Part shown: piece by piece, positions 16,524-27,233 of the stretch
Numbering within the stretch: position 1 is the first letter of the stretch
Layout: each line of letters opens with the position of its first letter
Source: CAYRVX01 sp964642165
Lineage (GTDB): Bacteria; Planctomycetota; Phycisphaerae; SM23-33
Direction: 5' to 3'
DNA length: 64,000 nt
Assembly (NCBI GenBank): GCA_964642165.1
Contig: CAZXOC010000003.1
Location: 1-64,000 of the forward strand
Notes under the pieces: generated by a model
Told to the model about the DNA's origin: nothing
The model's input: the letters and a program-made list of their open reading frames with translations, nothing else
Database searches by the model: none
Position numbers and translations under genes: made by a program

Positions 16524-17111
16524 CTACCCTTGTGCGGCGGGGTCCGAGCCGGGCGGCTGGGGCGTCGGGGGCGGCTGGGCGGGAGGCAGGACGACGAGAG
16601 GCGGCGGGCCCGCCCGCGGCCTGCGAAGGGCGAGGAAGAAGACCACCCACGCGCCCGCGCCGGTCAGGAACATCGGAATGCCCGGGAGGACCTGGAGATA
16701 ATCCTGGCGCGTGGGGCCGGGCTGAAGGACGCACCGCGAGGCGTCGGCGGGGTCGTAGAAGACCCGGACGCGCTTGCCGACGGGCAGAGACAGGGCGATC
16801 TGCTCGGCGGCCTCCCATTCGTTGTGGGCCCAGACCTTGGCCCGGACCCGCTCGCCGACGTACCACCGCGTGCCGACCCGGAAGCGGTAGCGCACGTTCA
16901 CCTGGAAGGCCGGGGCGTCCGTCGAGCCCCCTTCCGTCACGCCGGACTCGGTGATGGTTCCGGGGGCCGACGGCCAGTTTCTCGAGGCCCGCGCCTCGAG
17001 CAGCGCGGCGACGGCGACGTAGCACGAGAGCGGACCCATGATCGCAAAGAGCGTCCCGTACACCACCAGGCCGATCTTCAGGATCACGGAGCGGCGGATG
17101 AAGCCCAGCAT
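16524..17111 (-). CDS. DUF3592 domain membrane protein
   Basis: A 195-residue protein with two transmembrane helices (about residues 12-38 and 140-162) flanking an extracytoplasmic beta-rich domain. The domain begins WPSAPGTITESGV and contains VNVRYRFRVGTRWYVGERV and VFYDPADASRCVL, the usual DUF3592 pattern. A Pro-rich cytoplasmic tail follows. Function unknown. It lies 56 bp downstream of the MoxR gene on the same strand, so co-transcription is likely. Confidence 0.75.
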   Translation of the reverse strand: MLGFIRRSVILKIGLVVYGTLFAIMGPLSCYVAVAALLEARASRNWPSAPGTITESGVTEGGSTDAPAFQVNVRYRFRVGTRWYVGERVRAKVWAHNEWEAAEQIALSLPVGKRVRVFYDPADASRCVLQPGPTRQDYLQVLPGIPMFLTGAGAWVVFFLALRRPRAGPPPLVVLPPAQPPPTPQPPGSDPAAQG

Positions 17112-17167
17112 GGTCCCACCCCTTCACGTGTTGGTGCCGCAGGCGCCGGCTCGTCGCGCGCCCGGGC

Positions 17168-18334
<1,167 letters not shown>

Positions 18335-18444
18335 GGGCTACCCGTGCATTGGGGTGCAACGTTCCGGTACCGCTCGCCGACGCCGGACGTTACAATGAGA
18401 TGGGCCGGCCCGGCGCACCGCGCCACCGGAAGGACATGATACGC

Positions 18445-20694
18445 ATGCCCGGGAAAACGCACAAGCCCCTGGTTGTGCTGCTGCTTGCGGCGGCGACCTT
18501 GGGGGCGGTCCGCCCGGCCGCCGGGGCCGTCCGAAACGAGGACGTCAAGCGGGCGATCCAGCGGGCCCTGGCCTACCTGCGCCAGACGCAGCGGGCCGAC
18601 GGGAACTGGGCCGGCGGCGGGCATCGCGGCGGGGTGACGTCCCTGGCGCTGCTGGCGCTGCTGCACGCGGGGGTGCCGGCGAACGACCCGGCGGTTCAGC
18701 GCGGCCTGCGGGCGCTGGACGGCGTGCCGAACGAGGCGACGTACGTCGTCGGCCTGAAGGCCCAGGTCTACGCCCTCCTGGAGGACCCCAAGTACATCCC
18801 GAAGCTCCAGGCGGCGGCGACCTTCCTCATCGAGGCCCAAAACGACAACGGCATGTGGTCGTACGGGCGGATCCCGGGGCGCTCCCTCGGACGCGGCGAC
18901 AACTCCAACACGCAGTTCGCGCTGCTGGGCCTCCACGAGGCGGCCAAGGCCGGCATCAAGGTCCCCGACGAGGTCTGGACGCGGTCGCGGGCCCACTTCG
19001 TCAATGTCCAGACGAACGACGGCGGGTGGGGCTACCGCAACGAGAACCGCGCGTACGGCTCGATGACCACCGCCGGGCTGGCCAGCCTCTACATCGTGGG
19101 CCTGCGCCTCAACGTCCCCGGCGAGCGGGTCTTCATCAGCGGGGCGTATCCCGCCTGCGGGTTCTACCAGCAGAACGTCGTCCTCGCGGCGGGGCTGAGG
19201 TGGATGGCCGACAACTTCTCCGTCCGCGAGAACCCGGGCAAGGGGCGGGGCACGTGGCTGTACTACTACCTCTACGGCATGGAGCGTGTCGGGATGATTT
19301 CCGGCATGCGGAACTTCGGGCGCCACGACTGGTACCGCCAGGGCGCGGAGTTTCTGGTCGACCGCCAGGGGCGGGGCGGCTCCTATGGCGGCGTGCTGGA
19401 CACGTCCTTCGCGCTGCTGTTCCTGTCGAAGGGCAACCGCCCGGTGCTGATCCAGAAGCTCCGGTGGAAGGGCTCGCGCGAGCCGAGCTGGAACCGCAAC
19501 CTCCACGACCTGGAGAACCTGACGGCGTGGATCGGGGAGAAGTTCGGCAAGCGGGTGGCGTGGCAGACGGCCTCGCTGGAGCTGCCTCTCCAGGAGTTGC
19601 GGGTCGCGCCGATCGTGTTCATCACGGGGCACGAGTTTCCCCCCGGCCTGACCGGCGCGGAGAAGAAGAAGCTCCGCGCGTTCGTCGAGAGCGGGGGCAC
19701 GCTGCTGTGCGAGGCCTGCTGCGGGAAGAAGGCGTACGACACGGGTTTCCGGCAGTTCGCCGTCGAGGCGTTCCCGGAGTACCGCCTCCGGCGGCTGGAT
19801 AAAACGCATCCGGTCTTCCGCAGCTATTACAAGATGACCGAGCTGTACGACCTGCACGGCATCGAGGTCGGGTGCCGGACGGGCGTGTTCTACTCCCCGA
19901 GGGCGCTGAGCTGCCTGTGGGAGCTCCAGACGATCCCGAAGTGGTCGGACCTGTCGTTCAAGCTCGGGACGAACATCGCCGCCTACGCGACCGGCAAGGA
20001 GCTGCTCCGCGACAAGCTCGACCTGGTGGAGCTGCCCGCCCGCCGCAAGGAGGAGCAGCTCCGCGAGGTCCCGCGGGGCGCGATTCGCATCGCCCGGCTC
20101 ATCCACCAGGGCGACTACAAGGCCGACATCCACTGCGAGGCCAACCTGGCGGCCATGCTGCGCGACCAGGCCAAGGTCGACGTCGTCGCCCGCGGGCGGC
20201 ACCTGCGCCCGAACGACGAGAAGATCTTCGAGTACCCGGTCGTCTTCATGACCGGGCACTTCACCTTCGAGTGGTCCGAGGAGGAGATCGCCGCGCTGCG
20301 GGTGTACCTCAATCGCGGCGGGTGCCTCATCGCCGACTCCTGCTGCGGGCGCAAGGCGTTCGACAAGAGCTTCCGGGCGATGGTCGCCAAGCTCTATCCC
20401 GCCAAGTCGCTGAAGCCCCTGCCGGCCAATCACCCCATCTACACCGGGCAGGTGGGCGTGCCGCTCGGGGAGCTGCGATACCGGCGGATCCTGGCCGACC
20501 AGTTGAAGTCCCGCGGCACGACGCACCCGCCCATCGAGGCCGTCACCGTCCAGGGGCGCACCGTCATCCTCTACAGCAAGTACGACTGGAGCTGCGCCCT
20601 GGAGGGCGACAACCCGTACTCCTGCAGGGGCTACGTCGATGCCGATGGCAAGAAGCTCGCATTGAACCTGTTTCTCTATGCGATCAGTTACTAA
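18445..20694 (+). CDS. Secreted prenyltransferase/squalene-cyclase-fold protein with two DUF4159 domains
   Basis: A 749-residue protein with a signal peptide (LVVLLLAAATLGAVRPAAG). Residues about 28-340 form alpha/alpha-toroid repeats of the squalene-cyclase/prenyltransferase type (ALAYLRQTQRADGNW, FVNVQTNDGGWGY). Two DUF4159 domains follow: one starting IVFITGHEFPPG with ESGGTLLCEACCGKKAYDTG, the second VVFMTGHFTFEWSEEE with RGGCLIADSCCGRKAFDKS. The paired cysteines in each are notable. Start chosen at 18445 because GGAAGG sits 11 bp upstream; 18436 is the alternative. TACAAT at 18391-18396 may be the -10. Catalytic activity is not evident; a polysaccharide- or protein-binding scaffold is equally possible. 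Confidence 0.75.
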   Translation: MPGKTHKPLVVLLLAAATLGAVRPAAGAVRNEDVKRAIQRALAYLRQTQRADGNWAGGGHRGGVTSLALLALLHAGVPANDPAVQRGLRALDGVPNEATYVVGLKAQVYALLEDPKYIPKLQAAATFLIEAQNDNGMWSYGRIPGRSLGRGDNSNTQFALLGLHEAAKAGIKVPDEVWTRSRAHFVNVQTNDGGWGYRNENRAYGSMTTAGLASLYIVGLRLNVPGERVFISGAYPACGFYQQNVVLAAGLRWMADNFSVRENPGKGRGTWLYYYLYGMERVGMISGMRNFGRHDWYRQGAEFLVDRQGRGGSYGGVLDTSFALLFLSKGNRPVLIQKLRWKGSREPSWNRNLHDLENLTAWIGEKFGKRVAWQTASLELPLQELRVAPIVFITGHEFPPGLTGAEKKKLRAFVESGGTLLCEACCGKKAYDTGFRQFAVEAFPEYRLRRLDKTHPVFRSYYKMTELYDLHGIEVGCRTGVFYSPRALSCLWELQTIPKWSDLSFKLGTNIAAYATGKELLRDKLDLVELPARRKEEQLREVPRGAIRIARLIHQGDYKADIHCEANLAAMLRDQAKVDVVARGRHLRPNDEKIFEYPVVFMTGHFTFEWSEEEIAALRVYLNRGGCLIADSCCGRKAFDKSFRAMVAKLYPAKSLKPLPANHPIYTGQVGVPLGELRYRRILADQLKSRGTTHPPIEAVTVQGRTVILYSKYDWSCALEGDNPYSCRGYVDADGKKLALNLFLYAISY

Positions 20695-20701
20695 GGGCTC
20701 G

Positions 20702-23263
20702 ATGGAACGTCCCGGCCGCCGTATGGAATCGCGTGATCCCCTGATCCCCCGGCGTGCTCTGCGCGCCGGGCTGTGCGTCCTGGCGGGCGCGGTGCTCTGG
20801 ACGCCGCCGGGGGCCCCGCCGGAGCGGTCGCGTGCCGCGTGGGCACAAAGCCGGCCGGTCGGCCCGCCGTTCTTCGAGCGTTCCGGCAAGAAGAAGGGCC
20901 GCAAGCCCAAGGGCAAGCGGCGCAGGAGGAGGTCGGCGGAGTCCAGGCCGGCGAGCCGGCCGGGCGCAGCCGCGACGCAGCCGGCCTCCCGCCCCGCCCT
21001 GACCGTCGTGTGGCCGAAGGAGGACCTCGACCTCCGCGCCGAGCGCGCCGTGCGCCGCGGGCTGAGCTTCCTCTATCGGGCCCAGAAGCCCGACGGCTCG
21101 TGGGACAGCCGCTACGCCCAGCAGCATCCCGGCGGGGTGGAGTCGCTGGCGGTGCTGGCGGCCCTGTCGGCCGGGGAAGACCCCAAGCACCCCAAGCTCG
21201 CCGCCGCGCTGGTGTACCTCCAGCCGCTCGAGCCCCGGACGGCCTACGTGCGCGCCGTCCGCGCGATGCTCTACGCCCGCCTCGGCGGGGCGGACTACGC
21301 CGACCGGCTCCAGGAGGACGCCACCTGGCTGGCGCGGTACCAGTTGCGGTCGGGCGGCTGGGGCTACGGGCCCGGGTACCGCACGACGCGCGACAACCCC
21401 ATGTGGACCGACGTGTCCAACACGTTCCTGGCGATACGGGCCTTGCGGGACGCCGAGGCCGCCGGGGCGAAGGTGCCCCCCAACACCTGGACCCGCTGCC
21501 GGTTCTACTGGTCGCGCGTCGCCAACGCCGACGGCGGGATCAGCTACCAGCCGACCGGGACGACGGGCTTCCGCCTTCGCGCCAGCAGCTACGGGTCGAT
21601 GACCGCCGCGGGCATCTCGGCGCTGGGGATCCTCTCCGACCGGTGGGCGGCGCTGGACGAGCCGAACTTCGCCACGACCGGCCCGCGCCGCGCCAACCCG
21701 TCGCCGTACCAGAAGACCCTCGACGGCGCGCTGAAGTGGCTGGCGGCGAACCTCGACGTCGAGAGGAACCCCAAGTGGGTCTGGGGCGCCGGCGAGGCCT
21801 ACGAGTACTACTACCTGTACGTCCTCCAGCACGTCGCCGGCGAGGGCGGCCGGGGAAGGCTCGGCGGAAGGGACTTCGTCCGCGAGTCGGCGGACGTGAT
21901 CTGCTCGCGCCAGGGCCCCGACGGCAGTTGGTGCGACCCGCAGCTCCAGCCGGGCGCCGACGACGACCTCCTCGTCATCCGCACGTGCTTCGCCCTGCTG
22001 GCGCTGGTCCGCGCGCGCGGGCCGGTCGTCGTCCACCGCCTGGCCCTGGCCGACGGGCCGCCCAACGACCCGCGCGACGCCGCCAACCTGACGCGGTGGA
22101 TCGCCCGGCGGTTCCGCTGGTCGGCGGGTTGGCGTCACGTGACGCTCGACACCCCCGACGACGTGCTGCGCCGGGCGCCGCTCCTGTACGTCCACGCCGC
22201 CGCCAAGCAGTTCCCCCCGCCGCTGGGCCCGAAGCTCCGCGCGTTCGTCGCGGCCGGCGGCACGCTCGTCGTCCAGCCGTTCGCCGGCGAGGCCCAGACG
22301 GTCACGGCCGCGAAGGACTACCTCGTCCCGCTCTTCCCCGAGTACCAGCCGATCGACGTGCCCGACAGCCACCCCGTCTACTCGCTGTACTTCAAGGTGC
22401 CGTTGGCGGGGCGGCCGAAGCTGTTCGGCCTGGGCGACGGCTGCCGCACGCGCGTCTTCCTGTTCGCCTCGGACGTCAGCGGCGCGTGGCACCAGGACCG
22501 CGCGGAGCAGCACCCGGGCCTCTTCCAGTTGGGCGCGAACCTGCTGCTGTACACCACCGACCTCGCACCGCCCGTGGGGCAGCTCCGCGCCGGCGCGAAG
22601 CGGGCCGAGGGCCCCAAGCCCTTCCGGAGTCTCAAGCTGGCCCGCCTCCGGCACGGGGGGGACTGGAACGTCTGCCCGGGCGCGCTGCGGCGCCTGGGCG
22701 ACGTGCTCAACGAGGCCGTCAGCCTCGGCGTGGCCGAAGCGCCCGCCGTCGATCCGACCGAGGCCGTCGACCACGGCATCGCCCTGCTGTGGCTGACGGG
22801 CACGCGCCCGCCGGTGCTGCTGCCCAGCCAGAAGACGGGGCTGAAGGCCTACCTCGAGGCCGGCGGGATGCTCCTCGTCGATTCGGCGATGGGTGACGAG
22901 GCCTTCACGCGCAAGGCCATCGGCCTGCTGACGGACCTGTTCGGCCCCGGCGCGGTCCGGGAGCTGCCGGGCGATCATCCGCTCCTGACCGGCTCGTTCG
23001 CCGGCGGGATGGGCAGCGACGTCACCCGGGTCGCGTACACCCGCGCGGCGAAGGCCGATCACCGCGAGGGGAAGGCCCCCACGCTGATGGGCCTGGTCCT
23101 GAACGGGCGCGTCGCGGCCGTGCTCAGCCCCGTCTCGGTGACCGGCCCGCTGGCGGGGCATCCCATCTACGGCTGCAAAGGCCTCAGCGGCCCCGACGCC
23201 GCGCGTCTCGCGGCCAACGTCGTCCTGTACGCCGCGACGCGCCGTCCGGGCGGCGGGACGTAG
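20702..23263 (+). CDS. Second secreted toroid protein with DUF4159 domains
   Basis: An 853-residue paralogue of the preceding gene, starting 7 bp after its stop. It has a hydrophobic N-terminal segment (ALRAGLCVLAGAVLW), a basic Lys/Arg-rich linker (GKKKGRKPKGKRRRRR), toroid repeats from about residue 110 (GLSFLYRAQKPDGSWDSRYA, YQLRSGGWGY) and two DUF4159-like regions (LLYVHAAAKQFPPPLGPKLR; IALLWLTGTRPPVLLPSQKT). The CC pairs of the first paralogue are missing here (VAAGGTLVVQPFAGEAQ; EAGGMLLVDSAMGDEA). ATG 20723 is an alternative start. It is in tandem with its paralogue and probably in one operon. Confidence 0.75.
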   Translation: MERPGRRMESRDPLIPRRALRAGLCVLAGAVLWTPPGAPPERSRAAWAQSRPVGPPFFERSGKKKGRKPKGKRRRRRSAESRPASRPGAAATQPASRPALTVVWPKEDLDLRAERAVRRGLSFLYRAQKPDGSWDSRYAQQHPGGVESLAVLAALSAGEDPKHPKLAAALVYLQPLEPRTAYVRAVRAMLYARLGGADYADRLQEDATWLARYQLRSGGWGYGPGYRTTRDNPMWTDVSNTFLAIRALRDAEAAGAKVPPNTWTRCRFYWSRVANADGGISYQPTGTTGFRLRASSYGSMTAAGISALGILSDRWAALDEPNFATTGPRRANPSPYQKTLDGALKWLAANLDVERNPKWVWGAGEAYEYYYLYVLQHVAGEGGRGRLGGRDFVRESADVICSRQGPDGSWCDPQLQPGADDDLLVIRTCFALLALVRARGPVVVHRLALADGPPNDPRDAANLTRWIARRFRWSAGWRHVTLDTPDDVLRRAPLLYVHAAAKQFPPPLGPKLRAFVAAGGTLVVQPFAGEAQTVTAAKDYLVPLFPEYQPIDVPDSHPVYSLYFKVPLAGRPKLFGLGDGCRTRVFLFASDVSGAWHQDRAEQHPGLFQLGANLLLYTTDLAPPVGQLRAGAKRAEGPKPFRSLKLARLRHGGDWNVCPGALRRLGDVLNEAVSLGVAEAPAVDPTEAVDHGIALLWLTGTRPPVLLPSQKTGLKAYLEAGGMLLVDSAMGDEAFTRKAIGLLTDLFGPGAVRELPGDHPLLTGSFAGGMGSDVTRVAYTRAAKADHREGKAPTLMGLVLNGRVAAVLSPVSVTGPLAGHPIYGCKGLSGPDAARLAANVVLYAATRRPGGGT

Positions 23264-23389
23264 CCCCTGCCGGGCGCCGCCCGGGGGCCTGCCGCAGGAA
23301 CCCGAGCCGGGCGCCGACCGCGCCCGATTCCGCATTCCCGGCGGAAAACCCGCGCCGCCGCGGCGTCTTAGTTGTGGTCCGAGCGAGCC

Positions 23390-23893
23390 ATGGCCTCCAT
23401 TGATCCGGCAACCCTGGGCGGCTGGTACGACGCGCACGCCGCGGCGCTGGTGCTCTACGCACGCCAGTTCGTTTCCCCGGGCGAGGCCGAGGACATCGTC
23501 CAGGACGTCTTCGTCCGCCTGATGGCGCAGCGCGGGCGGCCGGACAACGCCAGGGCCTGGCTGTTCCGCTCCGTGCGGAACGCCGCGGTGTCCAGGCTGC
23601 GGGCCGGGCACCGCCGGCGCCGGCGGGAGCAGGCCCGGGCCGCCGGGCGCCGCGAGGCGTTCGAGAGCCGCCCGGAAGACCTGATCGACGCCCGGGTGGC
23701 ACGACAGCTTCTGGCGTCGCTGCCTCAGGACCAGCGCGAAGTGGTCGTCCTGCGGGTCTGGTCGGGCCTGACGCTGCGGGAGATCGCCGAGACGACGGAC
23801 GCCGGCATCACGAGCGTGTTCCGGCGGTATCGGGCGGGTCTGGCCGCCCTGCGGAAAGGAATGGAATCGTCATGCCACAAGAAGAGCGTCTGA
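23390..23893 (+). CDS. ECF-type RNA polymerase sigma factor
   Basis: A 167-residue sigma-70 family protein with region 2 (about residues 10-75: LVLYARQFVSPGEAEDIVQD, VFVRLM) and region 4 (about 110-160: LASLPQDQREVVVLRVWSGL, TLREIAETTDAGITSVFRRY). The -10-recognition helix and the HTH for -35 are both present. It overlaps the next gene, which encodes a one-helix membrane protein, by 22 bp; this matches the usual sigma/anti-sigma layout. It probably controls the secreted-protein genes downstream. Confidence 0.88.
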   Translation: MASIDPATLGGWYDAHAAALVLYARQFVSPGEAEDIVQDVFVRLMAQRGRPDNARAWLFRSVRNAAVSRLRAGHRRRRREQARAAGRREAFESRPEDLIDARVARQLLASLPQDQREVVVLRVWSGLTLREIAETTDAGITSVFRRYRAGLAALRKGMESSCHKKSV

Positions 23894-24387
23894 CACCCGC
23901 GGAGGAGGAGTTGGCCGCAGCGCTCGGCCGGCTCGCCCCCGCACGGCCGCGCATCGACCGCGACCGGCTCCTGTTCCTCGCCGGGCGGGCCTCGGCCCGT
24001 CGGGCCCTGCGCGGCTGGCAGGGCGCGGCGGCGGCGATGGCGGCCTGCCTTGCGGCGGCGATCGCGCTGCGTCCGGCCGCGCCCGGGGTGCCTCCCGTCG
24101 TCCCGAGCCCCGCGGCGCCCGTGGTTGCCCGTCACCCCGCCGCGCCGGAGGCCGAGCCCTGGCCCGCGCTGGCGGCGGCCGTGGCGCCGCGCGGCGGCTA
24201 CGCCCGCCTGCGCGACGACGTGCTCCGCCGCGGCGTGGCGGCCCTGCCCCCCATGGGCGAGTCCCGCCGCGAGGGCGACCCGCTGACGCTGGCCGATGCC
24301 CGGCAGGCCCCGGCGCTGCGCCGGGCCGACCGGGCCGGCCTGTCCATCGTGTGGAGCTTCCTTCTTCCCGGGAGGGCGAACCCATGA
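23872..24387 (+). CDS. Single-helix membrane protein, candidate anti-sigma factor
   Basis: A 171-residue protein with a charged N-terminus (MPQEERLTPAEEELAAALGR), one transmembrane helix (about residues 46-66), and a Pro/Ala-rich extracytoplasmic part. There is no zinc-binding HxxxCxxC motif, so it is not a classical ZAS anti-sigma. Its position overlapping the sigma gene and its topology suggest regulation of that sigma factor, but sequence does not prove this. It overlaps the next gene by 4 bp (ATGA). Confidence 0.55.
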   Translation: MPQEERLTPAEEELAAALGRLAPARPRIDRDRLLFLAGRASARRALRGWQGAAAAMAACLAAAIALRPAAPGVPPVVPSPAAPVVARHPAAPEAEPWPALAAAVAPRGGYARLRDDVLRRGVAALPPMGESRREGDPLTLADARQAPALRRADRAGLSIVWSFLLPGRANP

Positions 24388-25775
24388 AACGAAGCGTGAC
24401 TTGCATTCTGGCCGTCGTGCTGCTGCTGGTCGCCGCGGCCGGACCGGCATCGGCCGGCAAGGACGACTCCCCGAACGTCATCCGCATGACGGTGCGCCCG
24501 GCCGGCGAGCCGGTCCCGGCGCTGAAGTACCGGCTCCTGCCGGAGCTGCTGGAGCAGACGCCCGGCAACGCGGCGCTGCTGTACTACCGCATGCTCGACC
24601 GCATCGACGGCAAGGACGACGCCGAGCAGCTCGAGGAGTGGCTCGAGATGCCGCCGGGCGAGCTGCCGCGCAAGGAGGTGAAGGCCCTGCTCGGCAGGTA
24701 CCGCGCCGTGCTGGACGAGACGCGGCGCGCCGCCCGCCGCGACCACTGTGACTGGGCGTTTCCCTTCCGCGAGGAGGGCTTCGCCCTGACGCTCCCGCCG
24801 TTGACGAAGCTCCGCCATCTCGGCTGGCTGCTGGCCCTGCGGGCGCGCCTCCAGATGGCGGAAGGCGACACCGACCAGGCCGTCCACACGCTCCAGACGG
24901 GCTTTGCCTTCGCCCGCCACCAGGCCGACGGGACGCTCCTCGTCAACGGGCTGGTGGGCGTGGGCATCGCCAATCGAATGCTCCAGCAAGTCCAGCAGCT
25001 CAGCCAGATGCCCGACGCACCCAATCTCTACTGGGCCCTGGCGACGATCCGGCCCCCGGCCATCGACCTCCAGAGGGGCGTCCAATACGAAATGGACGGG
25101 ATCTACCTCTGGTCCCCCGCCCTGCGGAACGTCCGAACGGGCAGAGGCCTCACCGAGGAGCAGTGGCAGGACTTCCTCGGTCTGGCCCTCGGCGCCGGCA
25201 AGGACACCCACCGGAAGCTGCAGGCCGTCGCCCTGTCCATCAAGCTCTATCCGCACGCCAAGCAGTACCTGGCGTCCCGCGGGTACAGCCGCCGGCAGAT
25301 CGACGAAATGCCCGTTCGCAGGGCGCTGGCCACCTACGTGGTCGAGACCTCCCAGCGGATCAGCCACGACGTCTACAAGTGGTTCCTCCTGCCCTACCGG
25401 GAGGCCCACCCGGGCATCCGCGAGGGAGAGAAGGTCATCCGCCGGGCGGCCGTGGACCCGGCCATGCCCGGCTTCCCCCTGACCATGCTGCTGCCCGCGC
25501 TGGGGCGGGCGTACTTCCTGCAGGTTCGGCTGGACCGGCGGATCGCGGCGCTGCGCTGCGTCGAGGCGGTGCGGATGTATGCCGCTGCCCATGACGGCAA
25601 GCTGCCGGCAAAGCTGCTCGACGTCCGCGAGCCGCCGATCCCCCTGAACCCGGCCACCGGCGAGCCGTTCGCCTACCAGGCCGCCGGAAACAAGTTCACG
25701 CTCATCGCCGGCGCGCCGCCGGACATGTCGCCCCGGGAGACCGACCGGTACGAAGTGACCGTGATCGCGAAGTAG
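24384..25775 (+). CDS. Secreted protein of unknown function
   Basis: A 463-residue protein with a clear signal peptide (MKRSVTCILAVVLLLVAAAG). The body is helical, with a segment resembling tetratricopeptide-type repeats (RARLQMAEGDTDQAVHTLQT). The C-terminal region reads RCVEAVRMYAAAHDGKLPAK, then PLNPATGEPFAYQ, a pattern common in planctomycete secreted proteins and similar to the end of pseudopilin-like DUF1559 proteins. GGGAGGG precedes the ATG, which overlaps the previous stop. Co-transcribed with the sigma/anti-sigma pair, so it is probably a target or sensor of that system. Confidence 0.65.
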   Translation: MKRSVTCILAVVLLLVAAAGPASAGKDDSPNVIRMTVRPAGEPVPALKYRLLPELLEQTPGNAALLYYRMLDRIDGKDDAEQLEEWLEMPPGELPRKEVKALLGRYRAVLDETRRAARRDHCDWAFPFREEGFALTLPPLTKLRHLGWLLALRARLQMAEGDTDQAVHTLQTGFAFARHQADGTLLVNGLVGVGIANRMLQQVQQLSQMPDAPNLYWALATIRPPAIDLQRGVQYEMDGIYLWSPALRNVRTGRGLTEEQWQDFLGLALGAGKDTHRKLQAVALSIKLYPHAKQYLASRGYSRRQIDEMPVRRALATYVVETSQRISHDVYKWFLLPYREAHPGIREGEKVIRRAAVDPAMPGFPLTMLLPALGRAYFLQVRLDRRIAALRCVEAVRMYAAAHDGKLPAKLLDVREPPIPLNPATGEPFAYQAAGNKFTLIAGAPPDMSPRETDRYEVTVIAK

Positions 25776-25801
25776 GCCCTCCGCCCGTGAGGAGAATCCC
25801 C

Positions 25802-27187
25802 ATGCGAACCCTTGCCGTCCTCTTCGGCGTCCTGATGGCGACGGGGGCCGCCGCCGAACCGGCCCGAGCGTCCGATCCCGACGCCCTGGCCAAGGCCGTC
25901 GCCCCGTTCATCGACGAGCAGACCCTCGCCGTGGTGCACGCCGACCTGACGCGGATCGACCCGAACGCCGCCTTCGGGCGCCTGGCGAAGCTCCTCGGCC
26001 CGCTGGGGCCCCGCGAGGCGGCGGAGCTACCCGGCGTCCGGGGCGTCGTCTGCCAGGTGGCCGCCGACCTGCTCAAGGCCGGGGCACGCGACGCGTTCCT
26101 CGTCGTCAGCCTCGCCGACGTCCCCGCCGAGCCGCTGCTGATCGTCATCCCGCTCGCGCCCGGGGCGAACGAGCGGGCGCTCCGCGGGCTGCTCTACAGC
26201 GGCCGGGCCGACGGGCCGACCGAGCGCCCGGACAATCCCCCCGGCCGCGGCCACGCCCGCACGCAGGTCCGCGTGGTCCGCAACGCCGTGGTGCGCTGCG
26301 AGTGGCCGATCCTCCAGCGCGTGCTGAAGATGAAGCCGCACGCGCGGCCGGAACTGGCGAAGGCCTTCGCCGCCGCGGGGGACACGGCCGTCCACGGGCT
26401 GCTGCTGCCGACGGCGGACAACCGACGCGTCATCGAGGAGATGATGCCCGAGCTGCCCAAGGAGATCGGCGGCGGGCCCAGCACGGCGCTGACCCGGGGG
26501 CTGCTCTGGGCCGCCGTGGGCGTCAACGCGCCGCCGAAGCCCTCGCTTCGCCTGGTGATCCAGTCGGCCGACGCGGATTCGGCCAAGGCCATGGCCGGCG
26601 TGCTCGGCGGCGTCTACCGGATGCTCGCCACCCTGGACGAGGCCCGGCGCGTCGTGCCCCAGATCGACAAGCTCCTCGCCGCGCTGACGCCCCGCGTCGC
26701 GCGCGACCGCCTCGTGCTCGACCTGCCGCCCGAGAAGCTCGACGCCCTGCTGGACGGCCCGGTGGCCTCCGCCGTCCGCGCCGAGCGGGATCGGCAGCGC
26801 GCCCACGCCTCGTCGACGCACCTCCGCGTCATCGGCGCGGCCGTCAACACCTACAAGGGCAGGCACGACGGCACCTACCCGCCCGACCTCGCGGCGCTGA
26901 TCCGGGAAGGGATCCTGGGCAAGCGGTCGCTGGTGAGCCCGCTGACCGGCAAGCGGGGCTATGTCTACATCCGCCCGCCGGCCGGGCTAGGCCCCGAGAA
27001 GGCCGGGCGGACACCGATGGCCTACGAGGACCCCGCCACGCACGGCCGCAAACAGACCCACGTGCTCTTTGTCGACCCCCACGTCGAGCGCGTGACCGTT
27101 GACGAGCGCTTTGGCGATCTGGTAGAGCAGGCGAAGGCGGCCTCGGCGAAGGCGTACGCCCCGCAGCGCGAGAAGATCAGGGACTAG
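25802..27187 (+). CDS. Secreted protein of unknown function
   Basis: A 461-residue protein with a signal peptide (MRTLAVLFGVLMATGAAA) and ribosome binding site GAGGAGA. After a long unrecognised region come HLRVIGAAVNTYKGRHDGTY and PPDLAALIREGILGKRSLVS, then HVLFVDPHVERVTVDERFGD. This is the same 'ageing peptide and display header' pattern as in planctomycete pseudopilin-like proteins, here without the N-terminal pilin helix. It lies 26 bp after the preceding secreted protein and is probably its partner. Function unknown. Confidence 0.65.
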   Translation: MRTLAVLFGVLMATGAAAEPARASDPDALAKAVAPFIDEQTLAVVHADLTRIDPNAAFGRLAKLLGPLGPREAAELPGVRGVVCQVAADLLKAGARDAFLVVSLADVPAEPLLIVIPLAPGANERALRGLLYSGRADGPTERPDNPPGRGHARTQVRVVRNAVVRCEWPILQRVLKMKPHARPELAKAFAAAGDTAVHGLLLPTADNRRVIEEMMPELPKEIGGGPSTALTRGLLWAAVGVNAPPKPSLRLVIQSADADSAKAMAGVLGGVYRMLATLDEARRVVPQIDKLLAALTPRVARDRLVLDLPPEKLDALLDGPVASAVRAERDRQRAHASSTHLRVIGAAVNTYKGRHDGTYPPDLAALIREGILGKRSLVSPLTGKRGYVYIRPPAGLGPEKAGRTPMAYEDPATHGRKQTHVLFVDPHVERVTVDERFGDLVEQAKAASAKAYAPQREKIRD

Positions 27188-27233
27188 CGGCGGACTGCCC
27201 GCCGATCGCCGCCGGTACTCGGGAGGTTCCGAC

